DNA of 64,000 nucleotides from Methylobacterium terricola. GTDB lineage: Bacteria; Pseudomonadota; Alphaproteobacteria; Rhizobiales; Beijerinckiaceae. The stretch spans positions 124,001 to 188,000 of the forward strand of contig NZ_VDDA01000007.1 in NCBI RefSeq assembly GCF_006151805.1. Direction: 5' to 3'. The notes beneath the pieces are model-generated. The model saw only the letters and a program-made list of their open reading frames with translations. It did no database searches and had not been told where the DNA came from. How positions within the stretch are numbered: position 1 is the first letter of the stretch; each line of letters starts with the position of its first letter. The position numbers and the translations under genes were made by a program. Shown one piece after another: positions 35,666 to 44,016 of this stretch.

Positions 35666-36481
35666 TCAGTGCGTCTGCCGGCCCGGCTCGCCGGTCCCCG
35701 TCTGGCCCGGCTGGTTCTTGCGCAGCTCGTCCGAGGCGGCGTTGGCGGCGGCGACGGCGGCGTCCTGGGCCTGGTCGAGGGCGCTCTCGACGAACTGCCG
35801 GCCGCGCTCGGTCGCCTCGCGGGCGTAGCGCAGGCCCTGGTCGCGGACCTCGTCGGCGTAGGGGCCGACGGTCTGGTCCTCCTGCCGGGTGCGCGGCAGG
35901 AGGGCGCCGAGCAGCATGCCGGCGGCAAGCCCGACGACGCCGACCAGGACCGGGTTCTCGGTGACGAAGCGCTCGACGGCGCTCTGGCCCTGCGCGAGGC
36001 GCTCGCTGCCGCGGTCGCGCAGGTCGGAGTAGGTGCGCGAGCCGGTCTCGATCCGGTCGGTGGCCCAGTCGCGGGCCCGGTCGAGGGTCTCGGAGCTGCG
36101 GCCGCCGACGGCGCCGTAGGTCTGGCTCGCCTGGGCATGGGCGCGGTTCACCGCCTCGCTGGCGCCCTGCTTCAGGCGGTCGGCGGCGGCGTCGGCCTTG
36201 GCGCGCAGCTGCTCGGCGGTCTGGCTGATGCGGTCGCCGATGGCCGAGGCGGTGTCGCTCACCGTCTCCGAGGCAGTGGATGCCGCGTCCTTCACCGCGT
36301 CGGCGGCATCCCGGGCGGTCTGCCCGGCGGTCTTCGCCGCGTCGGACGCGGCTCCCTGTGCCGCGTCGAGGTTCTGCCGGACGGTATCGTGGTCCTGGTG
36401 CAGGTTGCGCTCGGGGCTGGTGGCCGGGGTATGGGCCGAGGGCGCGCCCGGATTGGCCGGGTTGATGGTGTGCTCTGCCAT
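35666..36481 (-). CDS. YtxH-like/late-embryogenesis-type helical envelope protein
   Basis: A 271-residue Ala-rich protein with long amphipathic repeats (AASDAAKTAGQTARDAADAV, ASETVSDTASAIGDR, AADRLKQGASEAVNRAH) resembling apolipoprotein/LEA coiled coils. One transmembrane helix (PVLVGVVGLAAGMLLGALLP) follows, then a helical tail. It is the last gene of a four-gene minus-strand group and is followed by an intrinsic terminator. Such proteins accompany DUF3618/holin-X genes in Rhizobiales and are tied to stress; their molecular role is unknown. Confidence 0.75.
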   Translation of the reverse strand: MAEHTINPANPGAPSAHTPATSPERNLHQDHDTVRQNLDAAQGAASDAAKTAGQTARDAADAVKDAASTASETVSDTASAIGDRISQTAEQLRAKADAAADRLKQGASEAVNRAHAQASQTYGAVGGRSSETLDRARDWATDRIETGSRTYSDLRDRGSERLAQGQSAVERFVTENPVLVGVVGLAAGMLLGALLPRTRQEDQTVGPYADEVRDQGLRYAREATERGRQFVESALDQAQDAAVAAANAASDELRKNQPGQTGTGEPGRQTH

Positions 36482-36569
36482 GCTCTGGTACTCCGTGGGA
36501 GGGTGCGACGGGGGCGTCGGCAGCCGACAGGACGACGGGGGGAGGGCACCGGCGCAGGGCCGGCGCCCA

Positions 36570-36965
36570 TCACATCCGCATGCTGTCGGCGACGCGATCG
36601 GCAGCCGGGTGGGCGGTCGGCCGGTCGGGGTCGTAGACCCGGGCCGCACCGGTCTTCAGGACCGGCACCGCCTCGGCGCCGTTCATCGTCGCCTCGAGGT
36701 GCTGGCGGCGCTGCGACTCGCGGGCGACCCGGTGGATGAGCCAGCCGACACCGGCGACGATCAGCATCACCGGCACAGGGTTGCGGCGCACCGCCTCCAG
36801 CGCCCCGTCGTAGAGCCCGCTCGCCGGCGATTGCCGCACCGTGCCGAGCATCTCGTCGACGATGCTGGCCGGCGAGAGCCGGCCCTGGATCTGGTCGATC
36901 GTCCGGTCGAGACGGGCGCGGGTCTCCTCGATGTCGTGTTCGAGCTCGTTGATCGACTGGGTCAT
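36570..36965 (-). CDS. DUF3618-type membrane protein
   Basis: A 131-residue protein. The N-terminal INELEHDIEETRARLDRTID and IQGRLSPASIVDEML match the DUF3618 pattern (paired helices, ExTRxxLxxTIDxLxxRLSP). One membrane helix follows (PVPVMLIVAGVGWLIHR), and the tail is hydrophilic. Its ATG overlaps the holin-X-like stop by four bases (ATGA), so the two are translationally coupled. Function is not known; the conserved pairing suggests a membrane complex. Confidence 0.85.
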   Translation of the reverse strand: MTQSINELEHDIEETRARLDRTIDQIQGRLSPASIVDEMLGTVRQSPASGLYDGALEAVRRNPVPVMLIVAGVGWLIHRVARESQRRQHLEATMNGAEAVPVLKTGAARVYDPDRPTAHPAADRVADSMRM

Positions 36966-37387
36966 CCCGACACCCTCTCGGACAGAACCCTCGCATCCTG
37001 GCGCACCTGGCGCGTGGTGCGGGTCGGCGTCAGCGTGGACAGGGACATCGCGCTGCGGCCCCACAGGGCGAGCCCGATGCCGATCGCCAGGAACACCGCC
37101 CCGACGATCAGCGCGGCGAGCGCCTCGGAATGGACCACCGTGGCGAGCCATTTCACCAGGGCGTCGGTAAGGACCAGCAGGGCGACGACGGCGAAGACCG
37201 CAGCGCCCACCATCATGCCGAGCCCGAGGAACAGCGACCTCAGGTTGTTCGACATCTCGGTGCGGAAGAGGGCGATCTCCTTGCGGGCGAGGTCGGTGGT
37301 CTCGCGCAGGGCGTCACCCAGGAGCCCCTGGATGCTGCCGGGCGAGGCGGGGCCGCCATTCGGGCGGCCGGTGGCAGGATCGGCCAT
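36962..37387 (-). CDS. Holin superfamily III-like (phage_holin_3_6) membrane protein
   Basis: A 141-residue protein with the family N-terminus IQGLLGDALRETTDLARKEI ALFRTEM and two membrane helices (LFLGLGMMVGAAVFAVVALL and LAALIVGAVFLAIGIGLALW). Despite the name, it lies outside any prophage here and belongs to a chromosomal Rhizobiales-type cluster with DUF3618. It may shape or stabilise the inner membrane. Confidence 0.82.
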   Translation of the reverse strand: MADPATGRPNGGPASPGSIQGLLGDALRETTDLARKEIALFRTEMSNNLRSLFLGLGMMVGAAVFAVVALLVLTDALVKWLATVVHSEALAALIVGAVFLAIGIGLALWGRSAMSLSTLTPTRTTRQVRQDARVLSERVSG

Positions 37388-37402
37388 CGCGGATTCCTCC
37401 GA

Positions 37403-38035
37403 TCAGGCCGAGTAGCGCGGGCCGGACGCGCCGGTGCGGTACGGGTCGGGGCGGGCGGTCTCGGGCTCGCTGTGGGCGCCGGGCACGTCGCGATAGCCCG
37501 CATCCCGGGTGCCGAACGAATCGGTTGCCCGGTCGTAGGTGCTGCGGGCGCGCGCCTGGGATTCGCGGAACGCCTCGCGGCCGTCGAGCACGTGGGCGGC
37601 CTGGGCCGAGGCCCGGATGAAGCGGGCGGCGAGGAAGCCGGTGAGGAAGGTCGCCACCGCCACCGCCGCCGGCCGGCGCCGGGCCACCGCCTCGATCTCG
37701 CTGTAGAAATCCTCGAAGCTGCGCTCGCGGATCGAGCCGGAGAGCTGCTCCAGGCCTTCCGCCGCGCTGTCGAAGAACGCCTTCACGTTCGGCTGCTGAT
37801 CGAGCTTGCCGCCCGAATCGCGCAGCGCCTGGGCGAGGTCGGAGACCGACTGGGCGGCGTCGCCCTTGCGCCGGTCGACGTAGCCGTGGACCTGCTCGCG
37901 GGCCGATTCGACCAGGCTGAAGCCGCGCTCCATCGCGACGTCGCCGAGCTGGCGCACGTCCGACCGCAGGTCGTTCCAATCCGCCGGCCGCCCATCGTCG
38001 CCCCGGTGCTGTCCGTTGTCGTAACCCGCGCTCAT
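37403..38035 (-). CDS. Hypothetical membrane-anchored helical protein (nutrient/stress cluster)
   Basis: A 210-residue protein, first gene of the cluster. The N-terminal half is helical (DVRQLGDVAMERGFSLVES, GDAAQSVSDLAQALRDSGGK). One hydrophobic segment (PAAVAVATFLTGFLAARFI) lies near residue 125. The tail is rich in Arg, Ser, Tyr and Pro. GGAG 7 bases before the ATG sets the start. No enzyme motif is visible; conserved gene order with DUF3618 and holin-X genes is the main clue. Confidence 0.72.
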   Translation of the reverse strand: MSAGYDNGQHRGDDGRPADWNDLRSDVRQLGDVAMERGFSLVESAREQVHGYVDRRKGDAAQSVSDLAQALRDSGGKLDQQPNVKAFFDSAAEGLEQLSGSIRERSFEDFYSEIEAVARRRPAAVAVATFLTGFLAARFIRASAQAAHVLDGREAFRESQARARSTYDRATDSFGTRDAGYRDVPGAHSEPETARPDPYRTGASGPRYSA

Positions 38036-38316
38036 GAGGGCACTCCATTCCTTCTCGGCGCGGCGGGCAGGCCGGACCGGCCGCCCCGCCGACCACATGC
38101 GACGATATTGCGAGTAACAGCAGCCAAGGCGCCCGGTTCCGGCCTTAACCAAGGAGGAATCGCGGCGGGATTCCTGTGGAGCGCCGGGCACAGCCGGTCC
38201 GGGCGCGGCCGGGTCTGGATTCACCGGAAGGGTTGACCAAATCCGCGGGATCGCGCTTGCTCCCAGCGCGTTTTGTCCGTCGGGGCGGATGGACGCGGCG
38301 ACGTTCCCGCCCCACC

Positions 38317-38355
38317 GGAGCCCCATCCGACCGCGAGGCGATCGGATGGGGCTCC
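38317..38355 (+). promoter_or_regulatory. Perfect 14-bp hairpin in the leader of otsA
   Basis: GGAGCCCCATCCGA (38317-38330), an 11-base loop, and TCGGATGGGGCTCC (38342-38355) form a perfect stem. The right arm is followed by GGCTCCTTACTTTTGCC, a modest T-rich tail. It lies 94 bases before the otsA start and could be an attenuator or terminator. The rest of the 38036-38449 gap holds no gene and must contain the divergent promoters of otsA and the stress cluster. Confidence 0.6.
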
Positions 38356-38449
38356 GGCTCCTTACTTTTGCCGCATTTTCTTCGACGAACCGGTGCCCAC
38401 CTCGTCGGAAAAATGCTCCAGGTCCGTGCAGCCGGAGTCCATACCCGCC

Positions 38450-39868
38450 GTGTCACGCCTCATCATCGTGTCGAATCGCGTCGCCGTCCCGGAATCGGGC
38501 TCCAAGGCGGTCGCGGCCGGCGGGCTCGCCGTCGCCCTCAAGGAGGCCTTCACGGCCTACAAGGGCCTCTGGTTCGGCTGGAGCGGCAAGATCACCGACA
38601 CCCCGTCCTCCGAGCCGGTGATCGCCGACCGGGGGCGGGTGCAATACGCGGTGATGGACCTGTCGCCCCAGGACCACCGCGAGTATTACAGCGGCTTCGC
38701 CAACCGCGCGCTCTGGCCGATCATGCATTACCGCCTCGGCCTCGCGGCATTCTCGCGGGCCGACTATGCCGGCTACCAGCGGGTCAACCGGATCTTCGCC
38801 CAGGCCTTGGCCGGGCTGATCGAGCCGGGCGACCTGATCTGGGTCCACGACTACCACCTGATCCCGCTCGCCTCCGAGCTGCGGGGCCTCGGCGTCTCGA
38901 ACCCGATCGGCTACTTCCACCACATCCCGTGGCCGTCCGGCGAGGTGTTCAACACCCTCCCGGCCTCGACCGAGCTGCTGCGCGCGGTCTCCGACTACGA
39001 CCTGATCGGCCTCCAGACCGATAGCGACGTGCACAACCTGTCGCGCAACCTCGTCGACGAGCTGCGGGCGATCCCGCTGGGCGGCGGCTCGCTGATGGTC
39101 GACGGGCGCCGCACCCGCATCCGCAGCTTCCCGATCGGCATCGACGTCGACGGGTTCCGCCAGGCCGCCGAGCGCGCCGGCATGAACCGCACCGTGCGCG
39201 ACACGGTGGCGGGCCTGCGCACCCGCAAGCTGCTGATCGGCGTCGACCGGCTCGATTACTCGAAGGGCGTGCCGGAGCGGATGGAGGCGGTCGAGCGCTT
39301 CTTCGCCTCGAACCCCGACCAGCGCGGCAACGTCGTCTTCCTGCAGATCGCCCCGAAGTCGCGCACCGAGGTGCCGGAATACGAGCAGCTCAGCCGCGAC
39401 GTGAACGAGGTTCTGGGCAACATCAACGGCTCGCTCGGCGAGCCGTCCTGGACGCCGATCCAGTACGTCACCAAGGCCTATCCCCGCGCGGTACTGGCCG
39501 GGCTCTACCGGGCCGCCCGGGTCGGCGTGGTGACGCCGATGCGCGACGGCATGAACCTCGTCGCCAAGGAATACGTCGCCGCCCAGAGCGAGGACGATCC
39601 GGGCGTGCTAGTGCTCTCCAAGTTCGCCGGCGCCGCCCGGCAGCTGCCCGAGGCACTGCTGGTCAATCCCTACGACCGGTTCGAGGTGGCGGAGGCGATC
39701 CGCGCCGCGCTCTACATGCCGAAGGCCGAGCGGGTGGAGCGCTGGAAGCCGATGTTCGAGCGGATGACGCGCGAGGACGTGGATTGGTGGGCACGGAGCT
39801 ATCTCGGCGAGCTCGAAGGGTTCCGCACCGTCGAGCGCGAGCCGCCGGCCGAGGCGGAGGCGCGGTAG
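38450..39868 (+). CDS. otsA: Trehalose-6-phosphate synthase
   Basis: A 472-residue GT20 glycosyltransferase that joins UDP-glucose and glucose-6-phosphate into trehalose-6-phosphate. Motifs: LIIVSNRVA and AAGGLAVAL at the N-terminus, [42 protein letters not shown], and [18 protein letters not shown] with the UDP-binding Glu region. No OtsB phosphatase domain is fused. The start is GTG, since the conserved RLIIVSNR begins immediately after it. Trehalose protects against drying and osmotic stress, which suits the neighbouring envelope cluster and aqpZ. No otsB is visible nearby. Confidence 0.95.
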   Translation: MSRLIIVSNRVAVPESGSKAVAAGGLAVALKEAFTAYKGLWFGWSGKITDTPSSEPVIADRGRVQYAVMDLSPQDHREYYSGFANRALWPIMHYRLGLAAFSRADYAGYQRVNRIFAQALAGLIEPGDLIWVHDYHLIPLASELRGLGVSNPIGYFHHIPWPSGEVFNTLPASTELLRAVSDYDLIGLQTDSDVHNLSRNLVDELRAIPLGGGSLMVDGRRTRIRSFPIGIDVDGFRQAAERAGMNRTVRDTVAGLRTRKLLIGVDRLDYSKGVPERMEAVERFFASNPDQRGNVVFLQIAPKSRTEVPEYEQLSRDVNEVLGNINGSLGEPSWTPIQYVTKAYPRAVLAGLYRAARVGVVTPMRDGMNLVAKEYVAAQSEDDPGVLVLSKFAGAARQLPEALLVNPYDRFEVAEAIRAALYMPKAERVERWKPMFERMTREDVDWWARSYLGELEGFRTVEREPPAEAEAR

Positions 39869-39883
39869 GACGCGGCAGCCGAA

Positions 39884-39906
39884 CCCTCCCCCTCCGCGGG
39901 GGAGGG
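39884..39906 (+). terminator. GC hairpin after otsA
   Basis: CCCTCCCC and GGGGAGGG pair across a 7-base loop, 16 bases after the otsA stop. There is no T-run directly behind it, although CTGTTCTTTTGG follows at 39930. It probably ends the otsA message. Confidence 0.5.
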
Positions 39907-39956
39907 CTCAGGCCCCTCTGCCTCTCGAATCTGTTCTTTTGGATCGTAACGGCGGC

Positions 39957-40589
39957 TCAGGCAGCGCGAGCCGCCCCCGCCCGCAGCGCCCCCATCAAAA
40001 ACGCGATCATCGCGTCCAGCGCCGGCACGAAATCCTCCGGGCATTGCACCACCAGGACCGGGTGGCAGAAACGCACGATGGCCGTGTGGACGCAGCGCGC
40101 CGCCACCGCCGGGTCCTCGACCCCGAACTCGCCGCGCGCCGCGCCGTCGGCGATGACCCGCTCCAGCACGGCGGTGATGCGGTCGACATGGTGACGGCAG
40201 ACGTTCCAGCTCTCGGACATCGCCGCCTCGATCATCTCGTGCATGCGCGGATGGCCGGTGAAGCGGCCGACGGCGTCGCGGTGCAGGAAGACGATGATCT
40301 CGCGCAGGCGCGCCTCCGCCGGGAGGCCGGGCCGGTCCGCGATGGCGGCGATCCGCGCCTCGACCTCCCCGATGATGCGCGCGACCACCGCCTCGTTGAT
40401 CGCCTTCTTCGAGTCGAAGAAGCGATACACGTTGGCCGGGCTCATCCGCAGGGTCTTGGCGATGTCGGCGACGGTGGTCTTCTGGTATCCGATCTCACGA
40501 AAGAAGCGCTCCGCCGTCGCCAGGATGCGAAGGCGGGTGTCGGTCGACGATTCCTCGACGGGTGGAGGTGCGGACAGGGCAGGGATCAT
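39957..40589 (-). CDS. TetR-family transcriptional regulator
   Basis: A 210-residue regulator. The N-terminal helix-turn-helix reads ILATAERFFREIGYQKTTVA DIAKTLRMSPANVYRFFDSK, the standard TetR DNA-binding unit. The rest is an all-helical ligand domain with His and Cys residues near the C-terminus (CHPVLVVQCPEDFV). It is convergent with otsA and divergent from nothing obvious except a small gene 95 bases upstream on the same strand. Its target cannot be read from context. Confidence 0.93.
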   Translation of the reverse strand: MIPALSAPPPVEESSTDTRLRILATAERFFREIGYQKTTVADIAKTLRMSPANVYRFFDSKKAINEAVVARIIGEVEARIAAIADRPGLPAEARLREIIVFLHRDAVGRFTGHPRMHEMIEAAMSESWNVCRHHVDRITAVLERVIADGAARGEFGVEDPAVAARCVHTAIVRFCHPVLVVQCPEDFVPALDAMIAFLMGALRAGAARAA

Positions 40590-40684
40590 CCGCGAAGCCT
40601 ATCGTGCCGATCGCGTCGGGGTCAAAAGGCACCGGCGACCTTCCGCGCGGGTGTGGCATCTGCGTCACCCGGCCAGGATTGCCG

Positions 40685-40882
40685 TCAGGAGCCGAATTGC
40701 GAGCCCAGCCGCTCCAGATACTCGGCGAGATCGATGCCGCCGACCTTCTTGCCGTAATCGAACCGGGCACCGGGACGAATCGCCACGCTCTCGCGGGCGG
40801 TGGTCAGGGTGACCGGCCGGGTGCAGACCCAGGCGCCGTCGCGCCGATGCTCGAAGTAATTCAGGATCTCGTGCCGGTTCAC
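40685..40882 (-). CDS. Small conserved-type hypothetical protein (65 aa)
   Basis: A 65-residue protein starting at GTG behind a strong ribosome site (GGGAGG, 5-6 bases upstream). The product (NRHEILNYFEHRRDGAWVC, ending VGGIDLAEYLERLGSQFGS) is soluble and has normal codon use. It has no recognised motif. It may be co-transcribed with the TetR gene 95 bases downstream. Confidence 0.62.
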   Translation of the reverse strand: MNRHEILNYFEHRRDGAWVCTRPVTLTTARESVAIRPGARFDYGKKVGGIDLAEYLERLGSQFGS

Positions 40883-41071
40883 GTCGACCTCCCACAGCGC
40901 CTGGCGCTCATCTGGCGGGACAACGTGACAGTCGGGGGGAAGTTCACGGCAAGACGCCTCCCGGATGCCAGGTCATGCCGGACTTCCACCAAGCTTGAGC
41001 TTACGCGACCGCTTGCGCGACACGGGAACCCGCGAGACAATCGACGCGAGCGCTCCCGAGGAAGCAATTCG

Positions 41072-41638
41072 ATGACGGTCGTCCGCCGCGAGGCCCTGTT
41101 CGTGTTTGCCGGTGCCGTCGCCCTCCCGGCGTGGGCTGCGCCGCTGCAGAGCGGCGTGACGGCCTCCGCCTTCCGCTTCGCGCGGCCCGACGGCGGCAGC
41201 CTCGCCCTGGCCGAGCAGGCCGGCAAGCCGATCCTGGTCGTGAATACCGCGACGGCCTGCGGCTACGCTCCGCAATTCTCAGGGTTGCAGCAGCTCTGGA
41301 CCCGGTTCGGCTCCCGCGGGCTGACGGTGATCGCCGTGCCCTCGGCCGATTTCGGCCGCCAGGAACCCCTCGACGGGCTGGCGATCGCCGACGCCGCCCG
41401 GAAGAACTACGGCGTGACCTTTCCGGTGATGGCGAAGACCAGCGTGACGGGCCCGCAGGCGCACCCGTTCTACCGCTGGGCGGCATCGGAGAAGCCGGCC
41501 GAGACCCCGCGCTGGAACTTCCACAAGTACTTGGTCGGCCGCGACGGGCACATCGCGGCGGCCTTCGCCACCCAGGTCGAGCCGACGGATCCGCGGGTGA
41601 TCGCGGCGATCGTCAAGGAACTGGATGCCGCGGGGTAG
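41072..41638 (+). CDS. Exported glutathione-peroxidase-like protein
   Basis: A 188-residue thiol peroxidase with a signal peptide (VFAGAVALPAWA-AP). The peroxidatic Cys is in VVNTATACGYAPQFSGLQ. The Trp-Asn pair is in RWNFHKYLVGRDG. The usual FPCNQFGGQEP loop is changed to VPSADFGRQEP, so the resolving Cys and its Asn are missing. It probably reduces lipid or other peroxides in the periplasm with a glutathione or thioredoxin-like donor, perhaps as a one-Cys enzyme. It stands alone, convergent with cysI. Confidence 0.87.
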   Translation: MTVVRREALFVFAGAVALPAWAAPLQSGVTASAFRFARPDGGSLALAEQAGKPILVVNTATACGYAPQFSGLQQLWTRFGSRGLTVIAVPSADFGRQEPLDGLAIADAARKNYGVTFPVMAKTSVTGPQAHPFYRWAASEKPAETPRWNFHKYLVGRDGHIAAAFATQVEPTDPRVIAAIVKELDAAG

Positions 41639-41742
41639 GGGACGCCGCTCCACCCGGGACTTTGTTCGATCGAGCCGGCGAGCAAGGCGCCCACCAGCTC
41701 ACCCCGGGGCCATGCAGGGGAACCCGGGATGACGTGATGGGT

Positions 41743-41767
41743 CCGGGATCCACGACGTGAATCCCGG
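41743..41767. terminator. Hairpin between convergent gpx-like and cysI genes
   Basis: CCGGGAT (41743-41749) and ATCCCGG (41761-41767) form a 7-bp stem. Further CCCGGG pieces lie on both sides (CCCCGGGGCC at 41702-41711, GCCCCGGGGGC at 41776-41786). The block resembles the CCCGGGAT-type hairpins at 26336 and 55962 and may serve as a two-way terminator. Confidence 0.45.
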
Positions 41768-41852
41768 AGAGGCAGCCCCGGGGGCCTCAGGGTCCACGAA
41801 ACCCCCGACGCCCTCCGCGTATGCGCCTGACTGCCTCTTGGGCGATCCCCGC

Positions 41853-43682
41853 TCAGACCACCGCCTTCTGCGCGCCCGTCTGCACGTGGAAGTCCGGCCC
41901 GTTGCCGGTCTTCGCCACGTACCCGGCCCGGATCACGAAGTCGCCGAAGCGCTCGCCCTGGGTCCGGTCCTTGGCGTAAGCCGCGAAGAGCGGGTCGAGC
42001 TTCGGGCGGATGTCGGCGGCGGTGACGTCCTCGGCGTAGAGCTTGCTCAGCCGCGAGCCGTCGAAGGCGGCGCCGAGATAGAGGTTGTAGCGCTCGGGGC
42101 CGCGGCCGACGAGGCCGATCTCGGCGATGAACGGCCGGGCGCAGCCGTTCGGGCAGCCGGTCATCCGGATGGTGATGTCGTCGTCGGAAAGGCCGTGGGA
42201 GGCCAGGCTCTCCTCGAGCTCGTCGACGAGGCTCGGCAGGTAGCGTTCGCTCTCGGCAAGGGCGAGGCCGCAGGTCGGCAGGGCCACGCAGGCGAGGCTG
42301 TTGCGACGCAGGGCGCCGGCGCCGGTGGTGAGGCCGTATTCCTGCACCAGGGCGTCGATCTCGGCCTTCTTGTCCGCCGGGACGTTGGCGATGATGACGT
42401 TCTGGTTGCCGGTGAGGCGGAAATCGCCCTGGTGCACCTCGGCGATGCGGCGCAGGCCGGACAGGATCTGGGCCCCGCCCTCGATGTCCTTGATCCGGCC
42501 CGAGGCGACGTAGAGCGTCAGGTGGTGCTTGCCGTCGTCGCCCTCGACCCAGCCGTAGCGGTCGCCGTTGCCGGTGAAGGTGAACGGCTTCGGATCCTGG
42601 AAGGCGCGGCCGACCCGCTTCTCGACCTCGGCCCGGAAGGCCTTCAGGCCGAAGCGCTCGATCGTGTACTTGAGGCGGGCGTTCTTGCGGACGTTGCGGT
42701 TGCCCCAGTCGCGCTGGACGGTCATCACCGCCTCGGCGACCTTGAGGGCGTATTCCGGCTCCGAAAACAGCATCACGTCGGCGGTGCGCGGGAAGGTGTC
42801 GGTCTCGCCATGGGTCATGCCCATGCCGCCGCCGACGGTGACGTTCCAGCCCGTCACCTTGCCCTTCTTGTCGAGGATCGCGATGAAGCCGAGGTCGTGG
42901 GCGTAGACGTCGACCTCGTTGGAGGGCGGCACCGCCACGATGGTCTTGAACTTCCGCGGCAGGTAGGTCTTGCCGTAGACCGGCTCGACCTCGCCCTCGT
43001 CCTCACCCCCGACCACGCGCTCGCCGTCGAGCCAGATCTCGCGCCACGCATTGGTCTTCGGCAGCAGGCTGTCGGAGATGTCCTTGGCGAGCTTGTAGGC
43101 CGCCGCGTGGGCACCCTTCTGGGCCGGGTTCGTCGCCGCCATCACGTTGCGGTTGACATCGCCGCAGGCTGCGATCGTGTCGAGCAAAGCCGCATCGATC
43201 GCCGCCATCGTGCGCTTGAGGTTCGACTTGATGACGCCGTGATACTGGAACGTCTGCCGCGTCGTCGCGCGCAAGGTCCCGTTGGCGTAGGTGCGGGCGA
43301 TCTCATCGAGAATCAGCCACTGCTTGGGCGTCACGACGCCGCCGGCGATGCGCAGGCGGATCATGAACGAGTAGGCCTTGTCGAGCTTCTTCTTGGTCCG
43401 CTCGGCACGCAGGTCGCGGTCGTCCTGCAGGTACATCCCGTGGAACTTCACGAGCTGCCCGTCATCGTCCGAGATCGCCCCGGTGGCGTTCTTCAGCAGG
43501 CCTTCGGCGAGGGTGCCGCGCAGGTAGCCGCTGGCGATCTTGATGTGCTCGTTGGCCGAGAGCTTGGCGGCCCGGGCAGCCTCCGCCTCGGTGATCGGGC
43601 GCTCGGTCGGCGGCGTGTCGTAGACGCGCTCGGCGGGGGAGAGGTCGGCGGTCTTGGTGTCGGCCATGGGTGTGGTGTCCAT
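41853..43682 (-). CDS. cysI: Sulfite reductase hemoprotein subunit
   Basis: A 609-residue siroheme/[4Fe-4S] protein that reduces sulfite to sulfide. The two nitrite/sulfite reductase half-domains are clear: the ferredoxin-like N-terminal part (FMIRLRIAGGVVTPKQW, RATTRQTFQYHGV) and the cluster-binding Cys set CVALPTCGLALAE and MTGCPNGCARP. Length and the NADPH-type features match CysI, which pairs with CysJ just upstream on the same strand. An internal ATG (MADTKTADL, 43667) could also be the start. A repeat-filled 334-base gap separates it from cysJ. Confidence 0.95.
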   Translation of the reverse strand: MDTTPMADTKTADLSPAERVYDTPPTERPITEAEAARAAKLSANEHIKIASGYLRGTLAEGLLKNATGAISDDDGQLVKFHGMYLQDDRDLRAERTKKKLDKAYSFMIRLRIAGGVVTPKQWLILDEIARTYANGTLRATTRQTFQYHGVIKSNLKRTMAAIDAALLDTIAACGDVNRNVMAATNPAQKGAHAAAYKLAKDISDSLLPKTNAWREIWLDGERVVGGEDEGEVEPVYGKTYLPRKFKTIVAVPPSNEVDVYAHDLGFIAILDKKGKVTGWNVTVGGGMGMTHGETDTFPRTADVMLFSEPEYALKVAEAVMTVQRDWGNRNVRKNARLKYTIERFGLKAFRAEVEKRVGRAFQDPKPFTFTGNGDRYGWVEGDDGKHHLTLYVASGRIKDIEGGAQILSGLRRIAEVHQGDFRLTGNQNVIIANVPADKKAEIDALVQEYGLTTGAGALRRNSLACVALPTCGLALAESERYLPSLVDELEESLASHGLSDDDITIRMTGCPNGCARPFIAEIGLVGRGPERYNLYLGAAFDGSRLSKLYAEDVTAADIRPKLDPLFAAYAKDRTQGERFGDFVIRAGYVAKTGNGPDFHVQTGAQKAVV

Positions 43683-44016
43683 TCGGGCGCCTCACGCGAG
43701 GCGTAGACGACCCGGTTCCTCCCGGCGAGCGCACCGCCGGAAGAGACGCGGGAACCCCTCTCCCGGGTGGGAGGAGGGGCGGGGGTGAGGGTGTAACGCC
43801 TCAGGATTGATTGCGGGCGAGGGAGCCGGCCCCATTGCAGGATCTGGCTCCCTTCTCCTCTCCCTGCGGGCGGGGAAAGGGCCGTGCCCTCGTTCAGAGG
43901 GTACGGCAAGCCCGGAGGGCGAAGGTGAGAGGGCGTTTCCGGAAGAGCCACATCCGGCACCTCCCCCTCTCCCGGCCCGCAGGGAGAGGGGGGAGGCGCA
44001 CCGGGCGGTGCCGATC
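43683..44016. repeat. cysJ-cysI intergenic region with dispersed repeat family 2
   Basis: No gene is present. Between about 43850 and 43990 lies the element shared with 16180-16310 (opposite orientation): GCGGGCGGGG, GCCCTCGTTC, CGGCAAGCC, GGTGAG, and a terminal palindrome CTCTCCCTGCGGGC ... GCCCGCAGGGAGAG that encloses the whole element. The region 43745-43790 also has CCCCTCTCCCGG ... GGGAGGAGGGG. It splits the cysJI pair. Confidence 0.6.

Noticed and set aside
36962..37387. Prophage lysis gene because of the holin-like fold
   Set aside because: There are no endolysin, capsid, tail or integrase genes nearby, and the DUF3618 neighbour marks a chromosomal Rhizobiales cluster.
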